From Anaerolineae bacterium (GTDB taxonomy: Bacteria; Chloroflexota; Anaerolineae; Promineifilales; Promineifilaceae): 64,000 nucleotides of DNA. The first letter of the stretch is position 1. Each line of letters opens with the position of its first letter. The DNA is taken from assembly GCA_020848035.1 (NCBI GenBank), contig JADLAX010000061.1:61677-125676 (forward strand), read 5' to 3'. The notes under the pieces were generated by a model, which made no database searches, was not told the DNA's origin, and was given only the letters and a program-made list of their open reading frames with translations. Below, one piece after another: positions 24,493 through 32,996 of this stretch. The position numbers and the translations under genes are program-made.

Positions 24493-25077
24493 ATGCGAGA
24501 GATACCCATCTTGGAAAGTGAGCGGCTGCGGCTACGGCCGTTCCTGCCCGCCGACCTGCCCTACCTCTTTGCCATCAAACAGTCAATTGGCTGGGTGGAT
24601 GCGGCAAAAACGGCCGAACAGCAGCTGCTGGCCGAAGCCGACTACCTGGAGTGGTGCGTGCGCAACGAGCGGCAGCTGGCCCAACTCAGCCAGCCGCCTT
24701 ATGGCGATCGCGCCGTGGTGCTTAAGGATAGCGGGCAGCTCATTGGCTCTGTGGGGTTGGTGCCCTGCGTGGATGTCTACGGCCAGCTGCCCGGCCTGGG
24801 CGGGCAGGCCAACGCCCTGGCCACCGCCGAGGTGGGCCTGCTCTGGCTCATTGATCCGGCGCACCAGGGCCAGGGCTATGCCAGCGAAGCGGCCCAAACG
24901 CTCATCGACTATGCCTTTGGCGCGATGCGGCTGCAGCGCCTCATCGCCACCACTGAGTACGACAACCTGGCCTCGCAGGCCGTCATGCGCAAGCTGGGTA
25001 TGACCATCGAGCACAATCCCTTCCCCGACCCGCCCTGGCTGCAAGTGGTGGGCATCCTGCCCAATTCGCAGTCGTGA
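24493..25077 (+). CDS. RimJ/RimL-type GNAT acetyltransferase
   Basis: A 194-residue GNAT with ILESERLRLRPFLPADLPYL at the N-terminus, acetyl-CoA loop PAHQGQGYASEAAQTLIDYA and NLASQAVMRKLGMTIEHNP at the C-terminus. GAGGAGGT lies 4-5 nt before the ATG. It is the last gene of the co-directional run and is paralogous in fold, not near-identical, to the gene before it. It ends opposite the lipoprotein gene at 25133. Confidence 0.92.
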   Translation: MREIPILESERLRLRPFLPADLPYLFAIKQSIGWVDAAKTAEQQLLAEADYLEWCVRNERQLAQLSQPPYGDRAVVLKDSGQLIGSVGLVPCVDVYGQLPGLGGQANALATAEVGLLWLIDPAHQGQGYASEAAQTLIDYAFGAMRLQRLIATTEYDNLASQAVMRKLGMTIEHNPFPDPPWLQVVGILPNSQS

Positions 25078-25132
25078 CAGGGCTTTCCGTTAGGAACCAC
25101 CCGTTCATCTACCCCATCATCGGCCCCGCAGA

Positions 25133-25945
25133 TTAACGAGAATTGGCCGCGTTCAGTGACGGCGTCATAAAGTTCACCGTCTGGTCAATCGCCGTGAGGG
25201 CCAGGCCGTAGTTAAAATCATCTACCTTGCCCGCGTTAATGCAGGACAGGTACGCCGGGCGGGTCCGGTCCAGCGAGTAGATGAAGGAGAGGAAGTAGAC
25301 AAAATCGATCTCTTCCCAGTCGCCAGGCACATCTTTGTAAAACACACCCGAGTACAAAATGTTGTTGTACGCACCCACGTAGCTGGAGCAGGCGGCCGCG
25401 TCGCCAGCTTTGGCGCCATCGATGTTGCCACGCATCGTTTGCAGGGAGTTGTAGATGTTATTCATGTTGGCGGTCAGGGCGGCGGCGTCAAACGGCCGTT
25501 CCGGGAACACACCTAAAATGTCGTTGGGGTTAGAAATGTAGTAGACGGTGATCATTTCTGGTTCACCGCTTTCTTCCGTTGCCTCTGGGGTGGCAGTGGC
25601 GGCGGGCGCAGCCGGGGTGTTGGTGGCGGGCACGGCCGTATTCGTCGGTTCTGGGGTTTCGGTAGGCACATCCGTGGGTGTGGCCGTGGGTTCCGGGGTG
25701 TCGGTGGGCAGCGGTGTTTCGGTCGGGGTGGCCGTGTCGGTAGGCGCGGGCGTTTCGGTCGGCATGGGGGTGTCGGTTGGGGCCGGGGTATCGGTGGGCG
25801 GTACGGCCGTTTCCGTGGGCGTTTCCACAATTTGGGCAACGGCCGTAGCTGTTGGGGTGACCTCTTCACCCCCGCAGGCAGCACCGCCCCACAACAAAAG
25901 CAGCGCCACGATCAATATCCGAACCAACGATGTAGATTGTTTCAT
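25133..25945 (-). CDS. Lipoprotein with long Thr/Pro/Glu repeat spacer
   Basis: The start is CAT 25943-25945 with GGAGGAG 5 nt upstream. The 270-residue product has a signal peptide with lipobox GAAC, then about 95 residues of repeats of the TPAPTDTPMPTET type, an extended surface spacer. A C-terminal domain of about 125 residues follows (EMITVYYISNPNDILGVFPE; YVGAYNNILYSGVFYKDVPG), which I do not recognise. Two cysteines remain in the C-terminal domain. The spacer should lift this domain from the membrane. Similar spacers occur in the lipoprotein at 28322. Confidence 0.88.
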   Translation of the reverse strand: MKQSTSLVRILIVALLLLWGGAACGGEEVTPTATAVAQIVETPTETAVPPTDTPAPTDTPMPTETPAPTDTATPTETPLPTDTPEPTATPTDVPTETPEPTNTAVPATNTPAAPAATATPEATEESGEPEMITVYYISNPNDILGVFPERPFDAAALTANMNNIYNSLQTMRGNIDGAKAGDAAACSSYVGAYNNILYSGVFYKDVPGDWEEIDFVYFLSFIYSLDRTRPAYLSCINAGKVDDFNYGLALTAIDQTVNFMTPSLNAANSR

Positions 25946-26270
25946 TTTGTTCTCCTCCAAGAGTAAATGATGATAAAGGCACGGCTTCGTACTTTGTAAA
26001 CCTGGGCAGTGATAAACTGTATCTCTCACGCAAAGACAACAAAGGATGTTTGAAAACGCGAAACCAGCTAAATTATAGCGAACTTAACGCAGGGCGGGTC
26101 TGCTTCTTCTTTCTCCCCGCAAAAGGTTTTGCTTATGCGCACAGAAGCTTTATCCAGGGCCTATTGTCCATGTTTTGTGGTCAATAACTGTTCAAAATAT
26201 GGACAAAATATCTAAATCGGGTTAAAATTGTGGGAAAATGAGCGCTATAAAGCGATAAGGAGCAATAACT
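25946..26270. other. Intergenic region between divergent genes with an 8-bp dyad
   Basis: AT-rich gap of 325 bp. TTGTCCAT (26164-26171) and ATGGACAA (26199-26206) form a perfect 8-bp inverted repeat upstream of the epimerase gene, a possible operator. I see no coding potential and no GTAGGGGC-type element. Confidence 0.45.
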
Positions 26271-27197
26271 ATGCGCGTAATCATTACGGGCGGCACCGGG
26301 TTAATTGGGTCCGCCCTGGCAAAAAATTTAGTGGCCGATGGGCATGAAGTGATTTCGCTGAGCCGTAATCCGGCCCAACAAACCTTCCCGCAAGGGGTAC
26401 GCGGCGTGGCCCGGGACAGCAAAACGGCCGCTGGCTGGGGTCACCTGGCCGATGGCGCGGACGCGATTGTGAACCTGGCCGGGGCACCCATTGCCGGTAC
26501 CGGGCTGTTCCCCTCGCGCTGGACCGACGAACGCAAACGGCGCATTCGGCAGAGCCGGATCGATGCGGGTACGGCCGTTACCCAGGCCGTTGCCGCCGCC
26601 ACCCACAAACCCAAAGTGGTCATTCAATCCTCCGGCATCGACTACTACGGCAACGTGCCCGGCGACCAGATCATCACCGAAACCTCGCCCAACGGCCGTG
26701 GCTTCCTGGCCGATGTCACCGTCGATTGGGAAAATTCCACCGCCGGAGTGGAAACAATGGGCGTGCGCCGAGTCATCATTCGCACCGGCATCGTGCTCAG
26801 CCTGGAAAGCGGCGCGCTGCCCATCACCATCTTGCCGTTTAAATTTTTTGCCGGTGGCCCCCTGGGCAGCGGCGAGCAGTGGTGGCCCTGGATTCACCTG
26901 GATGACGAAGTGCGCGCCATCCGCTATTTGCTCGAAAACGAGTCGGCCGCTGGCCCGTACAACCTCTGCACACCCAATCCGTTGAAAAACAAAGCGTTTG
27001 CCCAAACGATTGGCAAAGTAATGAACCGACCGGCCTTTTTCCCCACCCCGGCCTTTGCCCTGAAGCTGGGCCTGGGCGAAATTGCCGCGATTGTGCTGGA
27101 CGGCCGTCGCGCCATGCCGCAAAAGCTGCAAAACGAAGGGTTCGACTTCAAGTTTCCTACCGCCGAACCGGCCCTGCGTGACTTGCTGCAAAAATGA
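26271..27197 (+). CDS. TIGR01777-family NAD(P)-dependent epimerase-like protein
   Basis: A 308-residue atypical SDR. It has the dinucleotide motif TGGTGLIGSALAKNL, AIVNLAGAPIAGTGLF, the SSGIDYYGN segment and WPWIHLDDEVRAIRYLL, typical of the YfcH/SulA-like epimerase family. The usual YxxxK pair is modified (YYG), as in that family. The reaction is unassigned. It overlaps the following esterase gene by 4 bp (ATGA). Confidence 0.93.
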   Translation: MRVIITGGTGLIGSALAKNLVADGHEVISLSRNPAQQTFPQGVRGVARDSKTAAGWGHLADGADAIVNLAGAPIAGTGLFPSRWTDERKRRIRQSRIDAGTAVTQAVAAATHKPKVVIQSSGIDYYGNVPGDQIITETSPNGRGFLADVTVDWENSTAGVETMGVRRVIIRTGIVLSLESGALPITILPFKFFAGGPLGSGEQWWPWIHLDDEVRAIRYLLENESAAGPYNLCTPNPLKNKAFAQTIGKVMNRPAFFPTPAFALKLGLGEIAAIVLDGRRAMPQKLQNEGFDFKFPTAEPALRDLLQK

Positions 27198-28036
27198 GCG
27201 ACTTTTACAGCGGACCCGAACACCAACCCTTTGCCCTGAACCACGTGCCCGGACAGACGGCCGTTGGCGCACTGCTCATCCACGGTTTCCCCGGCACCCC
27301 CGCCGAAATGCGGCCGTTGGGTGAACGATTGGCCGCCGCCGGCTGGGCCGCCCACGGGCCGCTGCTGCCAGGCTTTGGGCCACAAATTCCCACCCTGGGC
27401 GACAAAACGCGCCACGACTGGCTGACGGCCGTTCGCCAATCCTGGCAGCAACTGCGGACAGCCCATGAAACGGCCGTACTCATCGGCTTTTCCATGGGTG
27501 GGGCGCTGGCCCTGCACCTGGCGGCCGAAGCGCAGCCGCCCGACTTTCTGGTGCTGCTGGCCCCGTTTTGGCGATTGGCGGGCTGGCAGGGCAACCTGCT
27601 GCCCATCGTCAAACATTTTCAGAAGACGTTTTACCCGTTTGCCCAGGCCGATTTTAGCGATACGGCCGTACGCCAGCAGCTGCAAGAAGTAATGCCCGGT
27701 GCCGACCTGGATGATCCAATCGTCCAAGCCCGCATTCGCCAGGAAGCCCAGCTGCCCACCCGAACCATCGACGAGGTGCGGCGGGTAGGGTTGGAAGCCA
27801 GCCAGCGGACCGCCGAAGTGCGCTGCCCCACCCTGGTGCTGCAAGGGCTCCAGGACACCGTCGTGCTGCCCCGCTTCTCGCGCCAGCTCATCACTCGCCT
27901 GGGTGGACCCGTTACCTACCGCGAAATCCCCGGCAAACACACCTTCCCCAAGATGCATTCCCCCGATGCGTACGACTTTTCGCTGGAAATTCTGGATTTT
28001 GTGGCGCAAATGAACCGAGTGAAAAGTAAAAAGTAA
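27194..28036 (+). CDS. Carboxylesterase-type alpha/beta-hydrolase
   Basis: A 280-residue cytoplasmic hydrolase of the Est30/S33-like branch: LLIHGFPGTPAEMRPL (oxyanion), LIGFSMGGALALHLA (nucleophile Ser), LVLQGLQDTVVLPRF (acid) and YREIPGKHTFPKMHS (His). All three triad residues are present. Translation is coupled to the epimerase-like gene. The final residues VKSKK and the stop codon lie in an AGTGAAAAGTAAAAAGTAAA stretch like the intergenic repeat at 59347-59415, so the natural C-terminus may have been altered by an insertion. Confidence 0.93.
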   Translation: MSDFYSGPEHQPFALNHVPGQTAVGALLIHGFPGTPAEMRPLGERLAAAGWAAHGPLLPGFGPQIPTLGDKTRHDWLTAVRQSWQQLRTAHETAVLIGFSMGGALALHLAAEAQPPDFLVLLAPFWRLAGWQGNLLPIVKHFQKTFYPFAQADFSDTAVRQQLQEVMPGADLDDPIVQARIRQEAQLPTRTIDEVRRVGLEASQRTAEVRCPTLVLQGLQDTVVLPRFSRQLITRLGGPVTYREIPGKHTFPKMHSPDAYDFSLEILDFVAQMNRVKSKK

Positions 28037-28049
28037 ACAGTGTACAGAT

Positions 28050-28149
28050 CTCGTTCCACGCTCTGCGTGGAATGCTGTTGGCGACGCTCCGCGTCGCACG
28101 GGACGCGGAGCGTCCTGATCTTCATTCCCACGCGGAGCACGGGAACGAG
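28050..28149. repeat. CTCGTTCCACGCTC element, long copy
   Basis: CTCGTTCCACGCTCTGCGTGG at the left matches CCCACGCGGAGCACGGGAACGAG at the right. Inside is GCGACGCTCCGCGTCGC with GGACGCGGAGCGTCC. This is the longest of three family members. The gap to 28321 shows nothing else. Confidence 0.9.
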
Positions 28150-28321
28150 TCGCGCCAAGTGAATAATTGCAGAAGTCAAAAGCTCCGCTGCGACCCCACC
28201 GCTTACCGGCCAGCGCTTACCAATTCCACCGCAAATTGATACGAATCGACACTATTTTTTGCTCGGTGTTGCTGCTACCATCTGGTGAATCCGATTCCAA
28301 TCACAAGCTGGAGAATGCCCC

Positions 28322-29389
28322 ATGAGATGGTCACACATCCTTTTTTTGTCTGTTTTGCTTACTTTTGGGCTGGCAAGCTGCACGGCCGCTGAGACAGCAA
28401 CGGCCGTTCCCACCCCCACGGTTCAGCCAACAGAGCTGCCCACAGAGACGGCCGTACCCCCCACCGCCACCCCGCCACCCACGGAAACGCCAGCCCCCAC
28501 CCCAACCGCCACCCAGGAGGCAACCATGACCCCAACCCCAGAACCGACCTTTACCGAACTATTTTCTATTGAAAACGCGCCGGATGCCCTGAAAGATCCG
28601 TACGGCATTGCCGTGGACAGCCAGGACAATTTGTACGTGCTGGACGCAGGCAATAACCGCCTGCTCAAGTTCGACAGCGCGGGCAATTTGCAGCAAACCT
28701 GGGACGTCAGGGGCAGCGGTGAGGGCGAGTTTAACTCGCTGGGGTTCGGCGCGATTGCCATCGACGCCAACGACAACCTGTTTGTGGTGGACAACGGCAA
28801 CTTCCGCATTCAAAAGTTCGACAGCGCGGGCAACTTTGTCACCCAATGGGGCAGCGAAGGGCTGCGCAACGGCGAGTTCCAGCGAGCGATTGGCATTGCC
28901 ATTGATGCGGCGGGCAATGTATACGTGACGGACGACGGCCGTCCTGAAATCCAGGTGTTCGACAACGACGGCAGCTTCCTGCGCAAGTTTGGCAGCCGGG
29001 GCCGCGACGACGGCCAGTTCCAGCACCCTACCGGCATCGCCGTGGACGCGGCAGGCAATATCTACGTGGCCGATTACGAAACCAAACGCGTGCAAAAGTT
29101 TGATGCCGAGGGCAACTTTTTGCTGGGCTGGGGCATGGCGGTCAACACCACCGGCACGCCGGAGGGCATTGGCATTGACGCGGACGGCCGTCTCTACATC
29201 ACCGATTACGATCGGGGCCGGGTAGAGATTTTTACGCCGGATGGGGAATTTATTACCTCGTGGGAAGGGGGTGAAAACGGCCGTTTTGCCCGCCCCGTCG
29301 CCGTCACCTTTGATTCGGAGGGGAATGTGTACGTCAGCAACCAGGCGGGCAACAGCGTGCGCAAATTCGCCCCGCCACCCCTGCCGTAA
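28322..29389 (+). CDS. NHL-repeat beta-propeller lipoprotein
   Basis: A 355-residue lipoprotein: signal peptide with lipobox LASC, a Thr/Pro-rich spacer (residues about 25-75), then six NHL-type blades. Each blade has the pattern ...GIAVDAAGNIYVADYETKRV followed by QKFDAEGNFL. NHL propellers bind proteins or glycans or act as lyases and hydrolases; no catalytic residues stand out. It should sit on the outer membrane face. A GTAGGGGC element begins 10 bp after the stop. Confidence 0.93.
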   Translation: MRWSHILFLSVLLTFGLASCTAAETATAVPTPTVQPTELPTETAVPPTATPPPTETPAPTPTATQEATMTPTPEPTFTELFSIENAPDALKDPYGIAVDSQDNLYVLDAGNNRLLKFDSAGNLQQTWDVRGSGEGEFNSLGFGAIAIDANDNLFVVDNGNFRIQKFDSAGNFVTQWGSEGLRNGEFQRAIGIAIDAAGNVYVTDDGRPEIQVFDNDGSFLRKFGSRGRDDGQFQHPTGIAVDAAGNIYVADYETKRVQKFDAEGNFLLGWGMAVNTTGTPEGIGIDADGRLYITDYDRGRVEIFTPDGEFITSWEGGENGRFARPVAVTFDSEGNVYVSNQAGNSVRKFAPPPLP

Positions 29390-29398
29390 CATTAAAAG

Positions 29399-29548
29399 GT
29401 AGGGGCGGGACGACCGGGAAATTACTTGGAAAGACAGATCGCCTTTTCCCCCGGTCGTCTCGCCCAAACCCTGGCCACCAAGGGCGAGACGGCGCGGATT
29501 TAAGTGGTCTTGTCAGGCAAAAATCATTCCGCGCCGTCCCGCCCCTAC
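29399..29548. repeat. GTAGGGGC...GCCCCTAC composite palindrome (150 bp)
   Basis: The ends GTAGGGGCGGGACG and CGTCCCGCCCCTAC pair. Inside are the stems GACGACCGGG/CCCGGTCGTC and GGCGAGACGGCGCGG. The organisation parallels 8887-9043, and it lies between convergent genes. Confidence 0.9.
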
Positions 29549-29555
29549 GAACTTT

Positions 29556-31148
29556 TTATGAACTGGCAGGCAGTGAAATGGTAAAAATGGCCCCGCTGTT
29601 GGCCGGTGACAGCACCCGCACCTGGCCCTGGTGCAGCTCGGCGATTTGCTTGACGATGGCCAGCCCCAGCCCCGAGCCACCGCTGTGGCGGCTGCGCGAT
29701 TTGTCGCCGCGCCAGAAGCGGTCGAAGACGTAGGGCAGATCTTCCTGGGCAATGCCCGGCCCACTGTCGATGACGGCCAGGTGGATGGTTTGTTTTTCCT
29801 GAACGGCCGTTACCCGTACCCGTCCCCCCTTTGGCGTATGGCGAATCCCGTTGGCCACCAGGTTGGTCAGCGCCTGCTGCACCCGGTCGGCATCCACGGT
29901 GACAAACAGCGACTTGGTTGGGGCATCGTCCACCAGGCGCACGCCGTTGGCCTCGGCCAGCGGGGCCAGGCGGGCCACCACCGTGGCCGTCAGCTCGCGC
30001 ACGTCCACCTTTTGCAGCGCCAACGTTAACTGGCCCGAATCGGCCAGGGAAAGCAGGCGCAAATCGTCGATGAGGCGGGAGAGGCGGTGCACCTCGTCGT
30101 TGAGCTCTTGCAGCTCGGTGGCGTTTGGCTCCAGCAGGCCATCGAGCATCGCTTCCAGGTTGGCCTGCATGACGGTGAGCGGCGTGCGCAGCTCGTGGGC
30201 CACGTCGGCCACCATCTGCCGCCGCAGCTGCTCCTGCTCGGTGATTTTGCTGGCCATCTGGTTAAACGCCTCGGCCACCTTGCCCAGCTCATCCTGCGAG
30301 CGCACCGGGACGCGCACGTTGGCCTCACCCGCTGCCAACGCCTGCGACGCGCGCCGCATTTGCGACATGGGCCGGGTAATTTGCCAGAAGAGCAGCGTGC
30401 CCAACACCAGCGAGACAAATCCGGCGGCGATAACGGCCGTTTGCGCCGCCCGCTCCACATCAGCCAAAAACGACAACCCCAACGATTCTGGCGAAGTGGG
30501 TGCCAGCACGTCCAGCAGCGGAATGACAATCACATTTTCGGGCACGGCAAATTCTCGGCCCGATTCCAGCACTATTTCCGGTGCTTCCGGTACCTCAAGC
30601 GCCAGCTCCCCGTCGATGAGCGATTCTGGCAGCAGCGGCCGTTCGCTGGATGAAGGCGTGGGCACCACCGGCGTGGGCACCGCCGGTGTCGGCACGTTGG
30701 GCCGGATGATGATCTGGTCGTTGACGATCGACACTTCGGCATCGGCCAGCAGCTCGGGGTCAATCAGATTGGGCAGCTCGCTGCGCACGTATTCGTTGCG
30801 CTGGGCGATGTATTGGTTGAAGGCACGCGAGGTGATATCACCCACGACGCTGTTGACGATAAACAGCATGAGGAAGATGACCACGGCAAACGCGCCCATG
30901 AGGCGAAACCAGAGGCTGCGCGTCATCCAGCGGAAGGCGCTCCAGGCGCGGCGCAGCAGGCGGAACGCCCAGCCCAGCCAGCGCCAGAGGAAGCGAAACG
31001 GCCGTCCCAGGCAGCCCAACCGCGTCGTCTCTTCTTTCAAAATGACCAGTTCACCGCCCACGCGCAGCTGCTTGGGGGAGATTTTCTTGCCGCGCCGCCA
31101 ACGCCGTACCCAGTAAGACGGCCGTAACCGCTGCAATCGTTCACGCAT
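29556..31148 (-). CDS. Sensor histidine kinase
   Basis: The start at 31148 overlaps the response-regulator stop by 8 bp, so the pair is an operon. The 530-residue protein has an unusually long basic, Trp/Arg-rich cytoplasmic N-terminus (about 80 residues), a membrane helix (about 81-102) and an extracellular sensor of about 130 residues with the spacer TPAVPTPVVPTPSSS. A second helix (about 238-256), HAMP, DHp with DVAHELRTPLT (His 318) and an ATPase domain with LVANGIRHTPKGG, DSGPGIAQEDL and GGSGLGLAIVKQ complete it. The signal sensed is unknown. Confidence 0.95.
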   Translation of the reverse strand: MRERLQRLRPSYWVRRWRRGKKISPKQLRVGGELVILKEETTRLGCLGRPFRFLWRWLGWAFRLLRRAWSAFRWMTRSLWFRLMGAFAVVIFLMLFIVNSVVGDITSRAFNQYIAQRNEYVRSELPNLIDPELLADAEVSIVNDQIIIRPNVPTPAVPTPVVPTPSSSERPLLPESLIDGELALEVPEAPEIVLESGREFAVPENVIVIPLLDVLAPTSPESLGLSFLADVERAAQTAVIAAGFVSLVLGTLLFWQITRPMSQMRRASQALAAGEANVRVPVRSQDELGKVAEAFNQMASKITEQEQLRRQMVADVAHELRTPLTVMQANLEAMLDGLLEPNATELQELNDEVHRLSRLIDDLRLLSLADSGQLTLALQKVDVRELTATVVARLAPLAEANGVRLVDDAPTKSLFVTVDADRVQQALTNLVANGIRHTPKGGRVRVTAVQEKQTIHLAVIDSGPGIAQEDLPYVFDRFWRGDKSRSRHSGGSGLGLAIVKQIAELHQGQVRVLSPANSGAIFTISLPASS

Positions 31149-31839
31149 GGGGCAGCTCCACTTCGTCCAGCCGGTAGCCCACGCCGTAAATTGTGGTGAT
31201 GATGGCCACATCCCCCACCGCCTCCTTCAGCTTACGCCGCACATTTTTGATGTGCTGGTCGATGGCCCGCTCCAGCTCCTCGAAGGCGATGCCCTGCACC
31301 GCTTCCAGCAGCTGCGCCCGGCTCATCACATGCCCTTTGTGGCGCATCAACGTGGCCAGCAGCTCAAATTCGGTCTGCGTCAGGTCCAGCAGCCGCCCGG
31401 CGGCCCAGGCGCGGTAGGCCGCCAGGTCGATTTGCAGCACCCCGGCTTGCAGCGTCTGGTGGGTGGTCAGCTGCCCCTGGGTGCGGCGCAGCACGGCCCG
31501 CACCCGGGCCACCACTTCACGCGGCGAAAACGGCTTGCTGATGTAGTCATCGGCCCCCAGCTCCAGGCCAATGAGCCGGTCCATCTCCTCGGTGCGGGCG
31601 GTGAGCATGATGATCGGCACGTCGCCCAGGCGGCGCAGGCTGCGGCAGACGTCCAGCCCGTCCTGCCCCGGCAAATTCAGATCGAGCAGCACGAGGGACG
31701 GCCGTTCCTGCCGAAATGCAGGAATCGCTTCACTGCCGGTGTGAACGGCCGTAACGGCAAACCCTGCCTGCTCCAAATAGAGCCGCAGGGTCCGCACAAT
31801 CCGTACTTCATCTTCCACAATCAAAATCTTGTCGCTCAT
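31141..31839 (-). CDS. OmpR/PhoB-family response regulator
   Basis: A 232-residue regulator: receiver domain with the acidic pair ED at 9-10, phosphoacceptor Asp53 (LVLLDLNLPGQDG), Lys in YISKPFSPREV, then an OmpR-type winged helix (FELLATLMRHKGHVMSRAQL; IDQHIKNVRRKL; IYGVGYRLD). It is phosphorylated by the kinase encoded next to it and would control genes not identified here. It is the upstream gene of the pair. The 31860-31918 palindrome lies just ahead of its start. Confidence 0.96.
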   Translation of the reverse strand: MSDKILIVEDEVRIVRTLRLYLEQAGFAVTAVHTGSEAIPAFRQERPSLVLLDLNLPGQDGLDVCRSLRRLGDVPIIMLTARTEEMDRLIGLELGADDYISKPFSPREVVARVRAVLRRTQGQLTTHQTLQAGVLQIDLAAYRAWAAGRLLDLTQTEFELLATLMRHKGHVMSRAQLLEAVQGIAFEELERAIDQHIKNVRRKLKEAVGDVAIITTIYGVGYRLDEVELPHA

Positions 31840-31859
31840 GGGTTGGTGAATTCTATCAT

Positions 31860-31918
31860 AGGTGGAGAATTGGAGATTAGAGATTGGAGATTGCTCAATC
31901 TCTAATCTCCAATCTCCT
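31860..31918. repeat. GGAGATTAGAGATTGGAG palindrome
   Basis: TGGAGATTAGAGATTGGAGATTG faces CAATCTCTAATCTCCAATCTCC around a tiny loop. The same units occur in frame inside the ABC exporter genes (11511-11586 and 14027-14106). Confidence 0.9.
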
Positions 31919-32424
31919 TACTTCATCAGCGATTCGGGCGTCTTTTCTTTGGGCGCACGCCGCCCGCGCACAACCATGACGATGCCCAGACCAATCAGCC
32001 CAAACGACGCCAGGATGGTGCCAATGCCGTTCACCACGTCAAAGAAGGACGGGCCGTGATCGATGTAAACATGGGCCGGAATGTCCGGCATAGGCGGGAT
32101 GGGGGGAAGGGTTGGAATGGCCGGGAGTGTAGGGACGGGCGGGAGTGTGGGGACGGGCGGAATGGTGGGGATCGGCGAGATATCGATGCCCTCCATCTCT
32201 TCCGCAAATTCACGCGCTATTTCTTCGTGCATCCGTTCATCAGCGCCAATTACCACCTCTTCTCTGAGCCGGTACGGCACTTCATTTTGCACCACCACGG
32301 TGCGCCGCGATTGGCCTTCACTCATCCCAATCGCCAAGCCCAGCAGAAACCCACAGCCAACCAGGGCAAACAATACCCCCGAAACCAACAGCCATTTGAA
32401 CAACCGCTTCATATTTTTTCGCAT
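31918..32424 (-). CDS. Membrane protein with Pro-rich repeat ectodomain
   Basis: A 168-residue protein with GGAGGT 6 nt before its ATG. A signal-like hydrophobic helix (residues about 10-33, including a Cys in LVGCGFLLG) is followed by a charged region, then tandem IPTIPPVPTLPPVPTLPAIP-like repeats (about 84-112) and a second helix (about 128-150) with a basic tail. It probably presents a stiff Pro-rich loop outside the cell. The family is unknown. It is upstream of the two-component operon on the same strand and might be cotranscribed with it. Confidence 0.82.
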   Translation of the reverse strand: MRKNMKRLFKWLLVSGVLFALVGCGFLLGLAIGMSEGQSRRTVVVQNEVPYRLREEVVIGADERMHEEIAREFAEEMEGIDISPIPTIPPVPTLPPVPTLPAIPTLPPIPPMPDIPAHVYIDHGPSFFDVVNGIGTILASFGLIGLGIVMVVRGRRAPKEKTPESLMK

Positions 32425-32457
32425 TTCGCTACCTCCAAATCGTCAGTTAACGTCCTC

Positions 32458-32931
32458 AAGCGTGGGACACTGAGACACACTTTCTGTACGCAGCCTGTAA
32501 AAACCAGTGTCGCTCAGTGCCCCACGCTTCTTGAGGAAGATGTCCAGTGGTGATAAGCGTACCGGGCAATTATGTAGGCTTTATGTAGACCGTTTTGAGA
32601 GCTCGTGTAGCGTTGCGCCCGGCGGACTGTGACCAGCTGCCAATCCCCACATTCCCCACACCAATTCTTAATATTTCCTGAACATCTCCACCCTAAACTA
32701 AAACCTAGATTGAAGATGACAGACCAGACAGGTGCGTTAAAATAACTAACCTGGCAGAACTCGTTCCACGCTCTGCGTGGAATGAAGATCGGGACGCTCC
32801 GGCGTCCCCACGCTCTTGTAGATTAAAAAATTAATTGGGCAATTCCTCAACCCCCACCCTAACCCTCCCCCTGGCAGGGGGAGGGAATCCGGCTCCCTCT
32901 CCTTTACAGGGAGAGGGCTGGGGTGAGGGTA
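32458..32931. repeat. Gap of 572 bp with three unrelated palindromic elements
   Basis: The gene-free stretch 32425-32996 holds: a stem AGCGTGGGACACTGAG / CTCAGTGCCCCACGCTT (32458-32529, with 20 bases of spacer-like sequence inside each side); a right-truncated CTCGTTCCACGCTC element (32760-32814); and a pyrimidine/purine palindrome ACCCTAACCCTCCCCC...GGGGTGAGGGT (32848-32931). No ORF with a ribosome site is seen. Confidence 0.75.
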
Positions 32932-32996
32932 TTTACCCGATTAAAAACTTACTACAACCGTGTGGAAATGAGAACAAGAACGTGAGGATTTTGGCG

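Noticed and set aside
25548..25970. Open frame on the plus strand with VGSGVSVG repeats
   Set aside because: Antisense shadow of the Thr/Pro repeat spacer of the lipoprotein gene.
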